From Lentisphaerota bacterium (lineage in GTDB: Bacteria; Verrucomicrobiota; Lentisphaeria; Victivallales; Victivallaceae): a DNA stretch of 64,000 nucleotides. The DNA lies in contig JAAEMX010000162.1 of NCBI GenBank assembly GCA_024225035.1, positions 1 through 64,000 on the forward strand. Direction: 5' to 3'. A program made the position numbers and the translations under genes. Shown in pieces: positions 36,899-44,896 of this stretch; position 1 is the first letter of the stretch, and every line of letters begins with the position of its first letter. The notes beneath the pieces were generated by a model that saw nothing but the letters and a program-made list of their open reading frames with translations, was not told where the DNA came from and ran no database searches.

Positions 36899-36922
36899 GC
36901 TTTCCAGGGGTGGCTGGAAAGC
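36899..36922 (-). other. Hairpin between the two nrdD parts
   Basis: A perfect nine-pair inverted repeat (GCTTTCCAG at 36899-36907 with CTGGAAAGC at 36914-36922) lies in the 221-bp gap between the large and small nrdD genes. No T-tract follows on the minus strand, so it is not a simple terminator. A second GC-rich fold (ACCGC...GCGGT) lies just after the large gene near 36960-36984. They may set mRNA processing and the ratio of the two subunits. Confidence 0.45.
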
Positions 36923-36993
36923 ACGCCACATAACTAATACATTAAATATCATAATCTTTACCGCACCGCCGTAACGGAGCGGTCAGCCCAACG

Positions 36994-38994
36994 TTAAACT
37001 ACTTTGAGCTCTTCGCCATCCTCCGACTCCAGCGGACACTCATGGTGTTCACCCGGGATGTAACCATGTACCGGACAAATACTGAAGGAAGGTGTCAGTG
37101 TAAAATATGGAATCTTATAATTTTCAGCTACACGCTTAACTAAAGCTGCAACCTGCTGAGGATCATCGATTTTTTCACCAATGAACGCATGGAAAACAGT
37201 TCCGCCAGTATACATGGACTGTAACGGTTCCTGCAGGTCAAGAGCTGCAAACAGATCGTCGGTATAACCAACAGGCAACTGTGTTGAATTTGTGTAGTAT
37301 GGGTTGGTGTCACCGGCACAGATTATATCATGGAAACGCTTGCGGTCAAGGCGTGCCAGTCTAAAGCTGGTACCTTCAGCCGGAGTTGCTTCCAAGTTAT
37401 AAATGTGATCAGTGGCTTCCTGGAAATCCTGAATTCTCTTACGCATGAAATCCAGTACTCGCTGAGCGAACTCCTGTCCTTCACCGTCGCAAATGGAACA
37501 GCCAAGGAAATTCAGGCAAGCCTCATTCATACCTACCAGACCAATAGTACTGAAATGGTTTTTCAAAGTACCGAGATAAGTTTTGGTATAAGGAAGCAAA
37601 TCACCTTCCAGGTGGCGTTGTACAATTTTACGCTTAATCTCAAGCGACTCCATGGCTAAAGTCATGAGGTGATCGAGACGAGCAAGAAATTCTTTTTCAT
37701 TTTTAGCAATATAACCAATACGCGGCATATTGATGGTGACAACACCGATTGAGCCAGTCTGCTCACCAGCTCCGAAGAGGCCGCCGGTTTTATTGCGCAG
37801 TTCACGGATATCCATCTGAAGCCTACAGCACATACTGCGGACATCGCCGGGATTAAGATCACTTTTGATAAAGTTCTGGAAATATGGCAGTCCGTATTTG
37901 CCAGTCACTTCAAACAACAGCTTTGCATTGTCATCTTCCCAGTTGAAGTCATCCGTAATATTATATGTAGGGATCGGGAAAGTAAAGATTCTTCCATCCC
38001 GGTCACCCTCACTCATTACTTCCAGGAACGCGCGGTTAATCAGGTTCATTTCTTCCTGATAGTCGCGATAGTATTTCCCATCCTGAATCTGACCGCCAAT
38101 AATAATCGGATTGCTTTTCAAATCATCCGGTACAACCCAGTCAAAAGTCAGGTTTGTAAACGGTGTTTGCCCCCAACGGCTGGCAATATTCAGTCCGAAA
38201 ACAAACTGTTGAATATTTTGCTTAATCTGTCTGTAATCCAGGCCGTCTTCACGTATAAACGGAGCCAGCAGCGTATCAAATGAGTTAAATGCCTGAGCCC
38301 CTGCCCATTCAGTCTGCAGAGTTGATAGGAAATTAACAATCTGACCTAAAGCTGTGTCAAAATGCTTTGCAGGTGCAGCACTTGCGCGACCGCCACGGCC
38401 ACGAAAACCTTCCTGCAGTAATTGGCGCAGACTCCAGCCCGCGCAATAACCAACGATTCCGCAGGAAAGGTCGTGCATGTGAATATCGCCGCTGCTATGA
38501 GCTTCAGATATTTCCTGCGGGTAAATATTCTGCAAAGTATAATTGGCAACAACACTGCCGCTGACGTGGTTCAACAGACTTGCGTATGAGTATCCGGCAT
38601 TGGAGTTCTCGTTAACACGCCAGTCCTGCTGATCAAGATATGATGCGACCAGATCCTGGACATCCATCATCATCTTTTTGCCTTCACGCATTTTGTTATG
38701 CTGGGCACGGTAGAGAATATAGAGCTTAGCGGCTTTGCTGAGACCACGTTTGATGAAAGAACTTTCAACCAAGTCCTGAACGAGTTCAATATCCGGAACA
38801 TTGTCCTGATCAAAGCCGCGGTCTTGAAGTTCTTTTATAACATCATTACAGATAGTTTTTGCTAATTTGTCATTAGCAGTACCGGAAGCTTTCAAGGCTT
38901 TACTGGCAGCAATGCTGATTCTGTCTATGTCAAAATCGACAATACGGCCATCACGTTTTTTGATTCTGGTTATGGTAGTTGCTGTTTTGGACAT
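36994..38994 (-). CDS. nrdD: Anaerobic (class III) ribonucleoside-triphosphate reductase, large part without the glycyl-radical loop
   Basis: From 38994 the protein has 666 residues; the upstream ATG at 39078 adds 28 unlike residues. The N-terminal ATP-cone (ITRIKKRDGRIVDFDIDRI) controls overall activity. The catalytic barrel follows (FGLNIASRWGQTPFTN, MCCRLQMDIRELRNKTGGLF). The C-terminus reads PSFSICPVHGYIPGEHHECP and then stops after a short acidic tail. Full-length homologues continue into a Cys pair and the RVxGY radical loop, which here is supplied by the gene at 36620. Two of the zinc cysteines are in this chain. No nrdG activase gene is seen in the window. Confidence 0.92.
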   Translation of the reverse strand: MSKTATTITRIKKRDGRIVDFDIDRISIAASKALKASGTANDKLAKTICNDVIKELQDRGFDQDNVPDIELVQDLVESSFIKRGLSKAAKLYILYRAQHNKMREGKKMMMDVQDLVASYLDQQDWRVNENSNAGYSYASLLNHVSGSVVANYTLQNIYPQEISEAHSSGDIHMHDLSCGIVGYCAGWSLRQLLQEGFRGRGGRASAAPAKHFDTALGQIVNFLSTLQTEWAGAQAFNSFDTLLAPFIREDGLDYRQIKQNIQQFVFGLNIASRWGQTPFTNLTFDWVVPDDLKSNPIIIGGQIQDGKYYRDYQEEMNLINRAFLEVMSEGDRDGRIFTFPIPTYNITDDFNWEDDNAKLLFEVTGKYGLPYFQNFIKSDLNPGDVRSMCCRLQMDIRELRNKTGGLFGAGEQTGSIGVVTINMPRIGYIAKNEKEFLARLDHLMTLAMESLEIKRKIVQRHLEGDLLPYTKTYLGTLKNHFSTIGLVGMNEACLNFLGCSICDGEGQEFAQRVLDFMRKRIQDFQEATDHIYNLEATPAEGTSFRLARLDRKRFHDIICAGDTNPYYTNSTQLPVGYTDDLFAALDLQEPLQSMYTGGTVFHAFIGEKIDDPQQVAALVKRVAENYKIPYFTLTPSFSICPVHGYIPGEHHECPLESEDGEELKVV

Positions 38995-39119
38995 CTTCCT
39001 TGTTTCCTCACTACAGGCTAAAATTAAAGGTTTACTCATCATGATTCCGGGCACAGCGTCCCCGAATTTTTCGTTCATAAATAAGGTGGATACTCCGATC
39101 TTCCCGTGTTAATAGATTA

Positions 39120-39166
39120 CCACATAATATTGGCATTTCAAACAGGCAAACCACAATATATTGTGT
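39120..39166 (-). promoter_or_regulatory. Tandem NrdR boxes upstream of nrdD
   Basis: CCACAATATATTGTGT at 39151-39166 matches the NrdR-box consensus ACACWATATATWGTGT at 15 of 16 positions. A weaker copy, CCACATAATATTGGCA at 39120-39135, matches 10 of 16. The two starts are 31 bp apart, the three-turn spacing known for paired NrdR boxes. NrdR is the dATP/ATP-sensing zinc-finger repressor of bacterial nrd operons. The site lies about 130-170 bp before the nrdD start and presumably controls both nrdD parts. Confidence 0.82.
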
Positions 39167-39355
39167 TTTTATCAAAATTTTTTCTATTTATTTTTTTATC
39201 AAGAAGTTACAAATAATGGGTAAAAAAACCCTTATATTTGTATGTAATTAAGGTCGTTATCTAAGAATTGTGAGAGTTTAAAAGATGTCTTAATCACTGT
39301 CTAAAACAAGTTTATAATGTAACACCTTTACAGAACCCTAATATAAAATAGCGCC

Positions 39356-39841
39356 CTATAGAGGCAGCTTGTTGTCAGCCAGAATAAAAGTACCGTCATA
39401 TTTTTTAAAGTCATAAAGTGTATGTTTATGCATTGGCAGCAGGTTCAGAGGTAATTCCTGTAATGACCAAAACCGCAGCTCTGATCCCTCCACTCCGTCC
39501 GGGCATGGTTTTCCTCTCCAGTTTCTGATAAGAAAAGATACTGCAAACCCCTGAATTTCATCACCATTTGGATACATAAGTCTCTGACTGCTGCCTGAAT
39601 ACAAAGCTATCGGCTCGGCAGTTTCGACTTCCAACCTGGTTTCTTCAAGCACCTCTCGTTTTAAAGCTTCCAGCGCCGTTTCTCCAATTTCAACAGCTCC
39701 GGCAGGTAATCCCCAGCACCGATGATCCACCCGAAACTGTAGCAGCACCTCATCTTTATCATTAACAATAATGGCCCTGACTCCAGGCATGAAAACACAT
39801 TCACTGCCGAGTTTTTCTCTGATTCTTTTTATATATGACAT
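39356..39841 (-). CDS. Nudix hydrolase
   Basis: At 161 residues it is a single Nudix domain. The Nudix box GAVEIGETALEALKREVLEE matches Gx5Ex7REUxEExGU closely (the last G is replaced: ETRLEV). CWGLPAG before it and FWSLQELP after it are typical. These enzymes cleave nucleoside diphosphates linked to another moiety; the substrate cannot be told. It is transcribed towards nrdD but is separated from it by more than 350 bp containing the NrdR boxes, so it is an independent unit. Confidence 0.85.
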   Translation of the reverse strand: MSYIKRIREKLGSECVFMPGVRAIIVNDKDEVLLQFRVDHRCWGLPAGAVEIGETALEALKREVLEETRLEVETAEPIALYSGSSQRLMYPNGDEIQGFAVSFLIRNWRGKPCPDGVEGSELRFWSLQELPLNLLPMHKHTLYDFKKYDGTFILADNKLPL

Positions 39842-40155
39842 ATGACTATCCTGAATATGGTTAAAACAAGATATTACTCTCCTCCATGCATTCTTTCAAG
39901 ACAGTTTATTAATATGATTTCAGCTTTTATTTTATTTAAATTACATAAAAAAGTCCCTGCTTAATCCTGAATAAAAATCCTTTTGTGCTTGGGGGCTTGA
40001 TACTTTTAATATTTGGTGTATCTTTTTTTGATATATTGTTTATTAAATAAACTTTTATTACAAATATCTGTTTTGTCCGTAAAAGGCATAGGGGCCAAAT
40101 ACGCCAACCACGGGTCGCAACATTCTAATTATATTTGAGCAAGCGGGAATTGACG
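39842..40155. other. Intergenic region between divergent Nudix and response-regulator genes
   Basis: This stretch of about 310 bp of AT-rich DNA has no supported gene. It must contain both divergent promoters. Several TTGATA/TATATT-like elements occur near 40010-40045, but none is distinctive enough to assign. Confidence 0.4.
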
Positions 40156-40893
40156 ATGGAAAAGAATAATCGCATTTTAATTGTGGATGATCAGGAAGAT
40201 TTGTGTGAACAACTGGCCAAGTTGCTGGTGAGCTGCGGTCAACCCAACAAAACTGCGAGTATGGTCCAAAGCATGCGAGCCAGACTTATGGGACTCGATG
40301 AAAAACCTCAGGACAGACCCAAAAAAGCTGCGCAATACGACATTGATACCGCTTCACAAGGTGAAGAGGCATTCGAGATGGTAAAAGCTGCGCTTGAGAA
40401 CAAAGCTCCATATGCTGTCGTCTTCAGTGATATGCGAATGCCTCCCGGCTGGGACGGCCTTAAAACTGCCAAGAAAATTCGTGAAGTTGATAAAAACATT
40501 GAAATTGTTGTTATGACAGCTTATGCCGATCATGATCAGGAAACCATTTCCAATGAAATCGGCACTCCGGAAAAGCTTCTTTATATTAAGAAACCGTTTC
40601 AGGCAGAAGAAATTTTCCAGCTCGCGCTCTCTTTAACCTCCAAATGGAATTTTGAAAAACTCGAAAAAAAACGTCGTGTATGGCTGGAAAAACTTATCCT
40701 CTGTATGCGTAAAATCAGATTTTCAGAAGTCGGCAGCGACAGTTATAAATCATTAACGGATGCTTTGCTGAACTTTACCAATTCCACCAAAGGCATTATG
40801 GCTATCTGGAATGATGACAAAAAGAAATGGAGTCTGAAAGCTTCCAAAAATATTCCGGAAGAAGAAGCCGCTGAAGTGATTATAAAGCTTTGA
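40156..40893 (+). CDS. Response regulator with an insertion in the receiver domain and no known output domain
   Basis: From the ATG at 40156 the protein has 245 residues. The receiver motifs are ILIVDDQEDL (acidic pocket), VVFSDMRMP (phosphorylated Asp), VVMTAYAD (Thr) and YIKKPF (Lys). About 30 residues rich in Met, Arg and Lys (TASMVQSMRARLMGLDEKPQ region) are inserted between helix 1 and strand 2. The C-terminal 85 residues are helical and end in a small mixed segment. There is no DNA-binding or enzymatic domain. No kinase gene is adjacent; the hybrid kinase at 50341 is 10 kb away. Confidence 0.82.
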   Translation: MEKNNRILIVDDQEDLCEQLAKLLVSCGQPNKTASMVQSMRARLMGLDEKPQDRPKKAAQYDIDTASQGEEAFEMVKAALENKAPYAVVFSDMRMPPGWDGLKTAKKIREVDKNIEIVVMTAYADHDQETISNEIGTPEKLLYIKKPFQAEEIFQLALSLTSKWNFEKLEKKRRVWLEKLILCMRKIRFSEVGSDSYKSLTDALLNFTNSTKGIMAIWNDDKKKWSLKASKNIPEEEAAEVIIKL

Positions 40894-41102
40894 TCTTCGG
40901 TAAAGCTTTGGGAGTTTGAGGCCGGTTGCCGCCAGGCGTCACCGACGCTGCCGGCCCATGTTTCGGCCTGTTGCCTGAACTCAGGCCAGTTTTGATCAAT
41001 ATTAAAGCCTTCATCCGGCATAACCTGCCAGGTGCTGCGGCGCTTTATGCTGCCGTCAGCTTCAATACTGAAATCAATATTATTCTGATGAACTATTCGC
41101 AT
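40743..41102 (-). CDS. Possible small protein in the gap before gpsA's 3' end, overlapping the response regulator
   Basis: The ATG at 41102 has a strong AAGGAG site 8 bp upstream. The first 70 residues (starting MRIVHQNNIDFSIEADGSIK) read like genuine protein. Upstream at 41146-41152 is a GGTTGACGTTTT element like those before the phage genes. The remaining frame overlaps the convergent response-regulator gene by 151 bp and there looks like antisense shadow, so the real 3' end may be lost. No family is recognised. Confidence 0.35.
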   Translation of the reverse strand: MRIVHQNNIDFSIEADGSIKRRSTWQVMPDEGFNIDQNWPEFRQQAETWAGSVGDAWRQPASNSQSFTEDQSFIITSAASSSGIFLEAFRLHFFLSSFQIAIMPLVELVKFSKASVNDL

Positions 41103-41180
41103 CTGCCATGCTCCTTGGTTGTTTTGTTTCCCTGTTACAGAAAACGTCAACCACAAGCATGGCTATTGGAAAGTTTTAAA

Positions 41181-42182
41181 CTATTTGGCCTCAGGTTTTG
41201 AAGGACGAGTCATTAAATAGTTGACTGCTTCAGCAGAAGCTTTGCCTTCGTACAATACTGAGTATATTTCATTAATAATCGGACATTCAACCCCAGCCTG
41301 ACGGGCTAGCTGATAAGCACTAAGGGTAGTTTTGACCCCCTCTGCAACAACCATTCCCATGCCCTCAAGAATCTGGCGCAACGTTTTACCACGCCCCAGC
41401 TCTTCTCCAACATGTCGGTTTCTGCTGTGTCCGCTGCAACAGGTAACAATCAAATCACCAATGCCGCTCAGCCCGGAAAATGTCAAAGGATCTCCGCCCA
41501 AAGCAGCCCCGAGGCGGCCCATTTCAGAAATACCGCGAGTGATCAAAGCCGCTTTAGGGTTGTCTCCAAGCTGCATACCGTCAATAACTCCGGCAGCAAT
41601 TGCCATGACATTCTTCAAAGCGCCCCCCAGTTCGACACCAACAACGTCTGAACTGGTATATACCCTGAAGAAATCATTCATAAAAAGTTCCTGTACCTGC
41701 CCTGCCATTCCCGCAGTATTTGAAGCTGCAACCAAGGCGGTCGGAGCTTCACGGCTGACTTCTTCAGCATGGCTGGGGCCTGAAAGCACACTGTAATCGC
41801 AGGAGCCGAGTATCTCACCACAAATCTCTGAAATACGCAGCAAACTATCGTTTTCAATCCCTTTAGCCACATTTATCAACTTATGGGTTCCGGCGTCAAA
41901 ATGGTCTTTCAACTGCCATATAACACCTCTCGCGAACTGGGTGGGAGAGGCTAAAACTAAAAAATCACGCCCTTCTACCGCTTTTCTTATATTCGCTTCG
42001 AATTTCAAAGGTTCAGGTAACTTGACTGCTGGAAGGAAACGGCTGTTAACTCCAGTTTTTTTTACCTGTTCTAAATATTCAGGGAATGGCCCCCACATGG
42101 TAACATCATGACCGTTACGACATAAAACAGTCGAAAGCGCTGTTCCCCAGGAACCATCGCTCAATATGGTTATTCTACTCAT
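41181..42182 (-). CDS. gpsA: Glycerol-3-phosphate dehydrogenase, NAD(P)-dependent
   Basis: It has 333 residues and makes sn-glycerol-3-phosphate for phospholipids. The NAD motif is ILSDGSWGTALSTVL, in which the first Gly of the usual GAGSWGTA is Ser-Asp. Catalytic and binding segments include NVAKGIEND, VLSGPSHAEEVSR, LGGALKNVMAIAAG (with the catalytic Lys) and GDLIVTCCSGHSRNRHVGE. The gene starts immediately after the plsY stop, so plsY and gpsA are co-translated. Together they make and acylate glycerol-3-phosphate. Confidence 0.95.
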   Translation of the reverse strand: MSRITILSDGSWGTALSTVLCRNGHDVTMWGPFPEYLEQVKKTGVNSRFLPAVKLPEPLKFEANIRKAVEGRDFLVLASPTQFARGVIWQLKDHFDAGTHKLINVAKGIENDSLLRISEICGEILGSCDYSVLSGPSHAEEVSREAPTALVAASNTAGMAGQVQELFMNDFFRVYTSSDVVGVELGGALKNVMAIAAGVIDGMQLGDNPKAALITRGISEMGRLGAALGGDPLTFSGLSGIGDLIVTCCSGHSRNRHVGEELGRGKTLRQILEGMGMVVAEGVKTTLSAYQLARQAGVECPIINEIYSVLYEGKASAEAVNYLMTRPSKPEAK

Positions 42183-42923
42183 TTATTTCTGCTCCATATC
42201 CTCTTTATCAACCTCTACTTTAGTCGCCTTTTCTGAAGTTTCTTCAGTGACGTCTTCTGTTTTCTCAGATTCAGCTTCTTCCTTATCTTTTGAAAAACGG
42301 CTTTCAGTACCGTTCATCAGACGTTTTATATTACTGCTGTGCTTGACTATCGCCAGCAATGCCAACAGATACAAAAAGCCCAGAACATAATAGGAATGCA
42401 CATAAAGCTTCATCAGTGAAATAAATGTCGCGCATACCGGCAGCACAGCCGCAGCCGCAATACTGGCGAGCGAAACATAACGGCTTGCTAGAAAAACCAC
42501 AACCCAGACTGCCGCCGCAATTAAAACCGAATAAGGAGCGAGGCCAAGTATTGCCCCGGCAGAGGTTGACATGCCTTTTCCACCTCGAAAACGAGTGTAC
42601 ACAGGAAAGATATGTCCTAAGACCGCGCCAAATGCAGCTATGATTTGTGATAATTGATACTTATCCTCAAACCAGCCGTACTTGATCATCATTGAAACAG
42701 CAAAAACTGGAATAAATCCTTTAAGGAAATCCAGAATAAAGCAAAGTCTGCCGTGCCATTTACCAATAACCCGGGTTACATTTGTGGCACCGTAATTACC
42801 GCTGCCGTATTCGCGCAAATCTATGCCTTTCCATTTACCGATAAGGTATGCCCATGGAATCGCCCCAATCAGATAAGCACCCAGGAAAACTACTACGAAG
42901 GAGATTATTACTGAAGTTGTCAT
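42183..42923 (-). CDS. plsY: Acyl-phosphate:glycerol-3-phosphate acyltransferase PlsY
   Basis: The ATG at 42923 with a TAGGAG site gives 246 residues. The protein has five or so membrane helices with the PlsY motifs GSGNYGATNVTRVIG and RFRGGKGMSTSAGAILG. It adds the first acyl chain to glycerol-3-phosphate using acyl-phosphate made by PlsX (48163). Residues from about 205 on form an unusual Glu/Lys-rich tail of some 40 residues (SKDKEEAESEKTEDVTEE) not found in typical PlsY of about 200 residues. Confidence 0.93.
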   Translation of the reverse strand: MTTSVIISFVVVFLGAYLIGAIPWAYLIGKWKGIDLREYGSGNYGATNVTRVIGKWHGRLCFILDFLKGFIPVFAVSMMIKYGWFEDKYQLSQIIAAFGAVLGHIFPVYTRFRGGKGMSTSAGAILGLAPYSVLIAAAVWVVVFLASRYVSLASIAAAAVLPVCATFISLMKLYVHSYYVLGFLYLLALLAIVKHSSNIKRLMNGTESRFSKDKEEAESEKTEDVTEETSEKATKVEVDKEDMEQK

Positions 42924-42951
42924 GCCCAATCACTCCTAATGGCTAGAGCCT

Positions 42952-42979
42952 TTGATTATTTACTTTTACAGGCTATAAT
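42952..42979 (+). promoter_or_regulatory. Sigma-70-type promoter of the M24 peptidase operon
   Basis: TTGATT (42952-42957) and TATAAT (42974-42979) are separated by 16 bp, pointing to the M24 peptidase gene at 43137. This predicts a leader of about 150 nt that includes a short GACCTC/GAGGTC inverted repeat near 42994-43014. It argues against the small plus-strand open frame starting at 42939. Confidence 0.55.
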
Positions 42980-43136
42980 AAACCGTGCGGTTGACCTCAT
43001 AACTAACGAGGTCACATTCACTGAAAATTGCCCGCGCCGATATAGCGTTCCGGAACAGCGCAAAATTCTCTACCTGAGAAAAGATATTTGCCTGAAGGCG
43101 TTTTTGCAAATCAAATCCAAATTTTGGCGGTAATAT

Positions 43137-44252
43137 ATGAAACCTGCAGACCTGATATACGCAGCTAGCGAACATAACGCTGACATGCTTTATGCAACCG
43201 GATTCAGAGCTCCGGATGCCTTTATCTACTTCAAAACGAATTCAGAAACAGGAATGGTTATGTCCGCACTGGAGCAGGACCGCGCCGCCAAGGAAGCCAA
43301 AACCGGAATTAATATTTATTCAACTTCAGAATTTGCCAACGACAAATCAGCTAAAATGCTTGACATTATTTCGGGGCTTGCAAAAAACAAAAAAATTAAA
43401 GTTTTCCGGGTTCCGGCCAACTTTCCATTGGGGTTAGCTGACCAATTACGTGGTGCCGGATACAAGGTTTCCCCCGAAGAAAAGAAATTTTTCCCAGAAC
43501 GTGAGTTCAAAAACTCACAAGAGGTTGACAAAGTTACCGCCGCCCTGCGCATTACTGAAAACGGTATGCGACGCGCTCATACAATGCTTCAGGAATCAGA
43601 TATTGATAAAACTGGGCAGCTCATATGGAATGGAAAAATATTGACCTCTGAAATACTACGGGCAGAAATTAATATAGAACTTATTCGCGGCGGAGCTATG
43701 CCGGACGCAACTATTGTCGCCTGCGGCACTGACGGAGCTGATCCGCATAATCTCGGCAGTGGACCAATTGAAGCTAATAAAACTATTATCATAGACATAT
43801 TTCCACGTGTCACGGATACAGGATACTGGGGAGACCTTACCAGAACATTTGTCAAAGGTACTGCTCCAGACTTGGTGAAGAGAGCATATGACGCTGTTTT
43901 TGCAGCGCGTGAACATGCCAAGCCGCTAATTAAAGCCGGAGCTGTACCCTCTGAAATCCATAATGCAGCTAAAGCAGTACTGGACAAGCACGGCTTCGAG
44001 ACTGGTAGAAAAGACAATAACAACTACGGTTTTTTCCATGGACTTGGCCACGGCGTCGGTTTGGAAATCCATGAAGCTCCACGCCTGAGCCCCGCAAACA
44101 ATATTCCACTGCAGGGTGGAGAAATTGCAACTGTCGAACCAGGTGTTTACTATCAGGAATGGGGAGGCATCCGTCTTGAGGATATGGTAGCAGTAGAAAG
44201 CAACGGCTGCCGTTGCCTGACTGAGATTGAGAATATTTTGGAGGTTAAGTAA
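43137..44252 (+). CDS. M24-family aminopeptidase (Xaa-Pro peptidase type)
   Basis: It has 371 residues. The N-terminal creatinase-like domain (residues 1-125) is followed by the pita-bread M24 domain. Metal ligands are visible: Asp in IIIDIFPR, Asp in YWGDLTRTF, His in HGLGHGVGLEIHE, Glu in TVEPGVYY and Glu in GIRLEDM. This is the pattern of proline-specific di-metal aminopeptidases and dipeptidases. The HAD gene follows after 2 bp. Confidence 0.9.
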   Translation: MKPADLIYAASEHNADMLYATGFRAPDAFIYFKTNSETGMVMSALEQDRAAKEAKTGINIYSTSEFANDKSAKMLDIISGLAKNKKIKVFRVPANFPLGLADQLRGAGYKVSPEEKKFFPEREFKNSQEVDKVTAALRITENGMRRAHTMLQESDIDKTGQLIWNGKILTSEILRAEINIELIRGGAMPDATIVACGTDGADPHNLGSGPIEANKTIIIDIFPRVTDTGYWGDLTRTFVKGTAPDLVKRAYDAVFAAREHAKPLIKAGAVPSEIHNAAKAVLDKHGFETGRKDNNNYGFFHGLGHGVGLEIHEAPRLSPANNIPLQGGEIATVEPGVYYQEWGGIRLEDMVAVESNGCRCLTEIENILEVK

Positions 44253-44254
44253 AT

Positions 44255-44836
44255 ATGAATAAAGTAATTGCGTTAGACATCGGTGGGGTTTGCATGCAGC
44301 TTGACCCTACCGACCTGTTGGCGGCTTTAGGTATCCGCACTCTGGAAGAAGTAACCGAAGAAATGTGGAGTATCTCCGACCTGCTCGAAACTGGTCAAAT
44401 TTCAGAAAGAGAATGGATTTCAGTTGTTTCCGGCATTGCCCCCGGAAACCTTTCTGATGATGAAGTCTGTGCCGCATGGAACACTATGCTGAGATATACC
44501 ACTCCGGGCATGTTTGAACTTGCTCAGGAACTGGTTGAAGACGGGTATCGGCTCATATACTTTTCTGACACCTCTACTATCCACATGCGGGAAATCAGTC
44601 GCAAACTGACATTTGCGCATCTTATCACCGGAGGCATATTCAGCTTTGAAGTAGGCGCCAAAAAACCGGGTCCTGAAATGTATCAGGCTTTTGAAGAAAA
44701 GTTCGGACGACCATGTATTTATGCTGATGACCGACAGAATAATGTTGAATCAGGAGCAGCAAAGGGCTGGAGCTCTCACCTTTTCTCTACAACAGAAAAG
44801 TTTAGAGAAGCAATAATAAATGCGGGATTGCTATAG
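44255..44836 (+). CDS. HAD-superfamily hydrolase (subclass IA)
   Basis: It is a 193-residue phosphatase-like protein. Motif I is VIALDIGGVCM: the nucleophile Asp8 is present, but the usual second Asp two residues on is Gly, as in the YihX-like group. Motif II is LIYFSDTS, motif III the Lys in GAKKPGPEMYQ, and motif IV CIYADDRQNNVESG. The substrate is unknown. It overlaps no neighbour but lies 2 bp after the M24 gene, so it is in the same operon. Confidence 0.85.
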   Translation: MNKVIALDIGGVCMQLDPTDLLAALGIRTLEEVTEEMWSISDLLETGQISEREWISVVSGIAPGNLSDDEVCAAWNTMLRYTTPGMFELAQELVEDGYRLIYFSDTSTIHMREISRKLTFAHLITGGIFSFEVGAKKPGPEMYQAFEEKFGRPCIYADDRQNNVESGAAKGWSSHLFSTTEKFREAIINAGLL

Positions 44837-44896
44837 CATTACATTCAAGAATCGTATATAATCTCTTCTAAAAGCAACAAGGTAGAGCAGAAAGTA

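Noticed and set aside
40926-41201. A 91-codon plus-strand open frame after the response regulator
   Set aside because: It has no ribosome-binding site and its translation is unprotein-like; the opposite strand has the stronger case.
42939-43133. A 64-codon plus-strand open frame just before the M24 peptidase gene
   Set aside because: A sigma-70-like promoter for the peptidase lies inside its first codons, there is no ribosome-binding site, and the composition is unlike protein. It is better read as the 5' leader.
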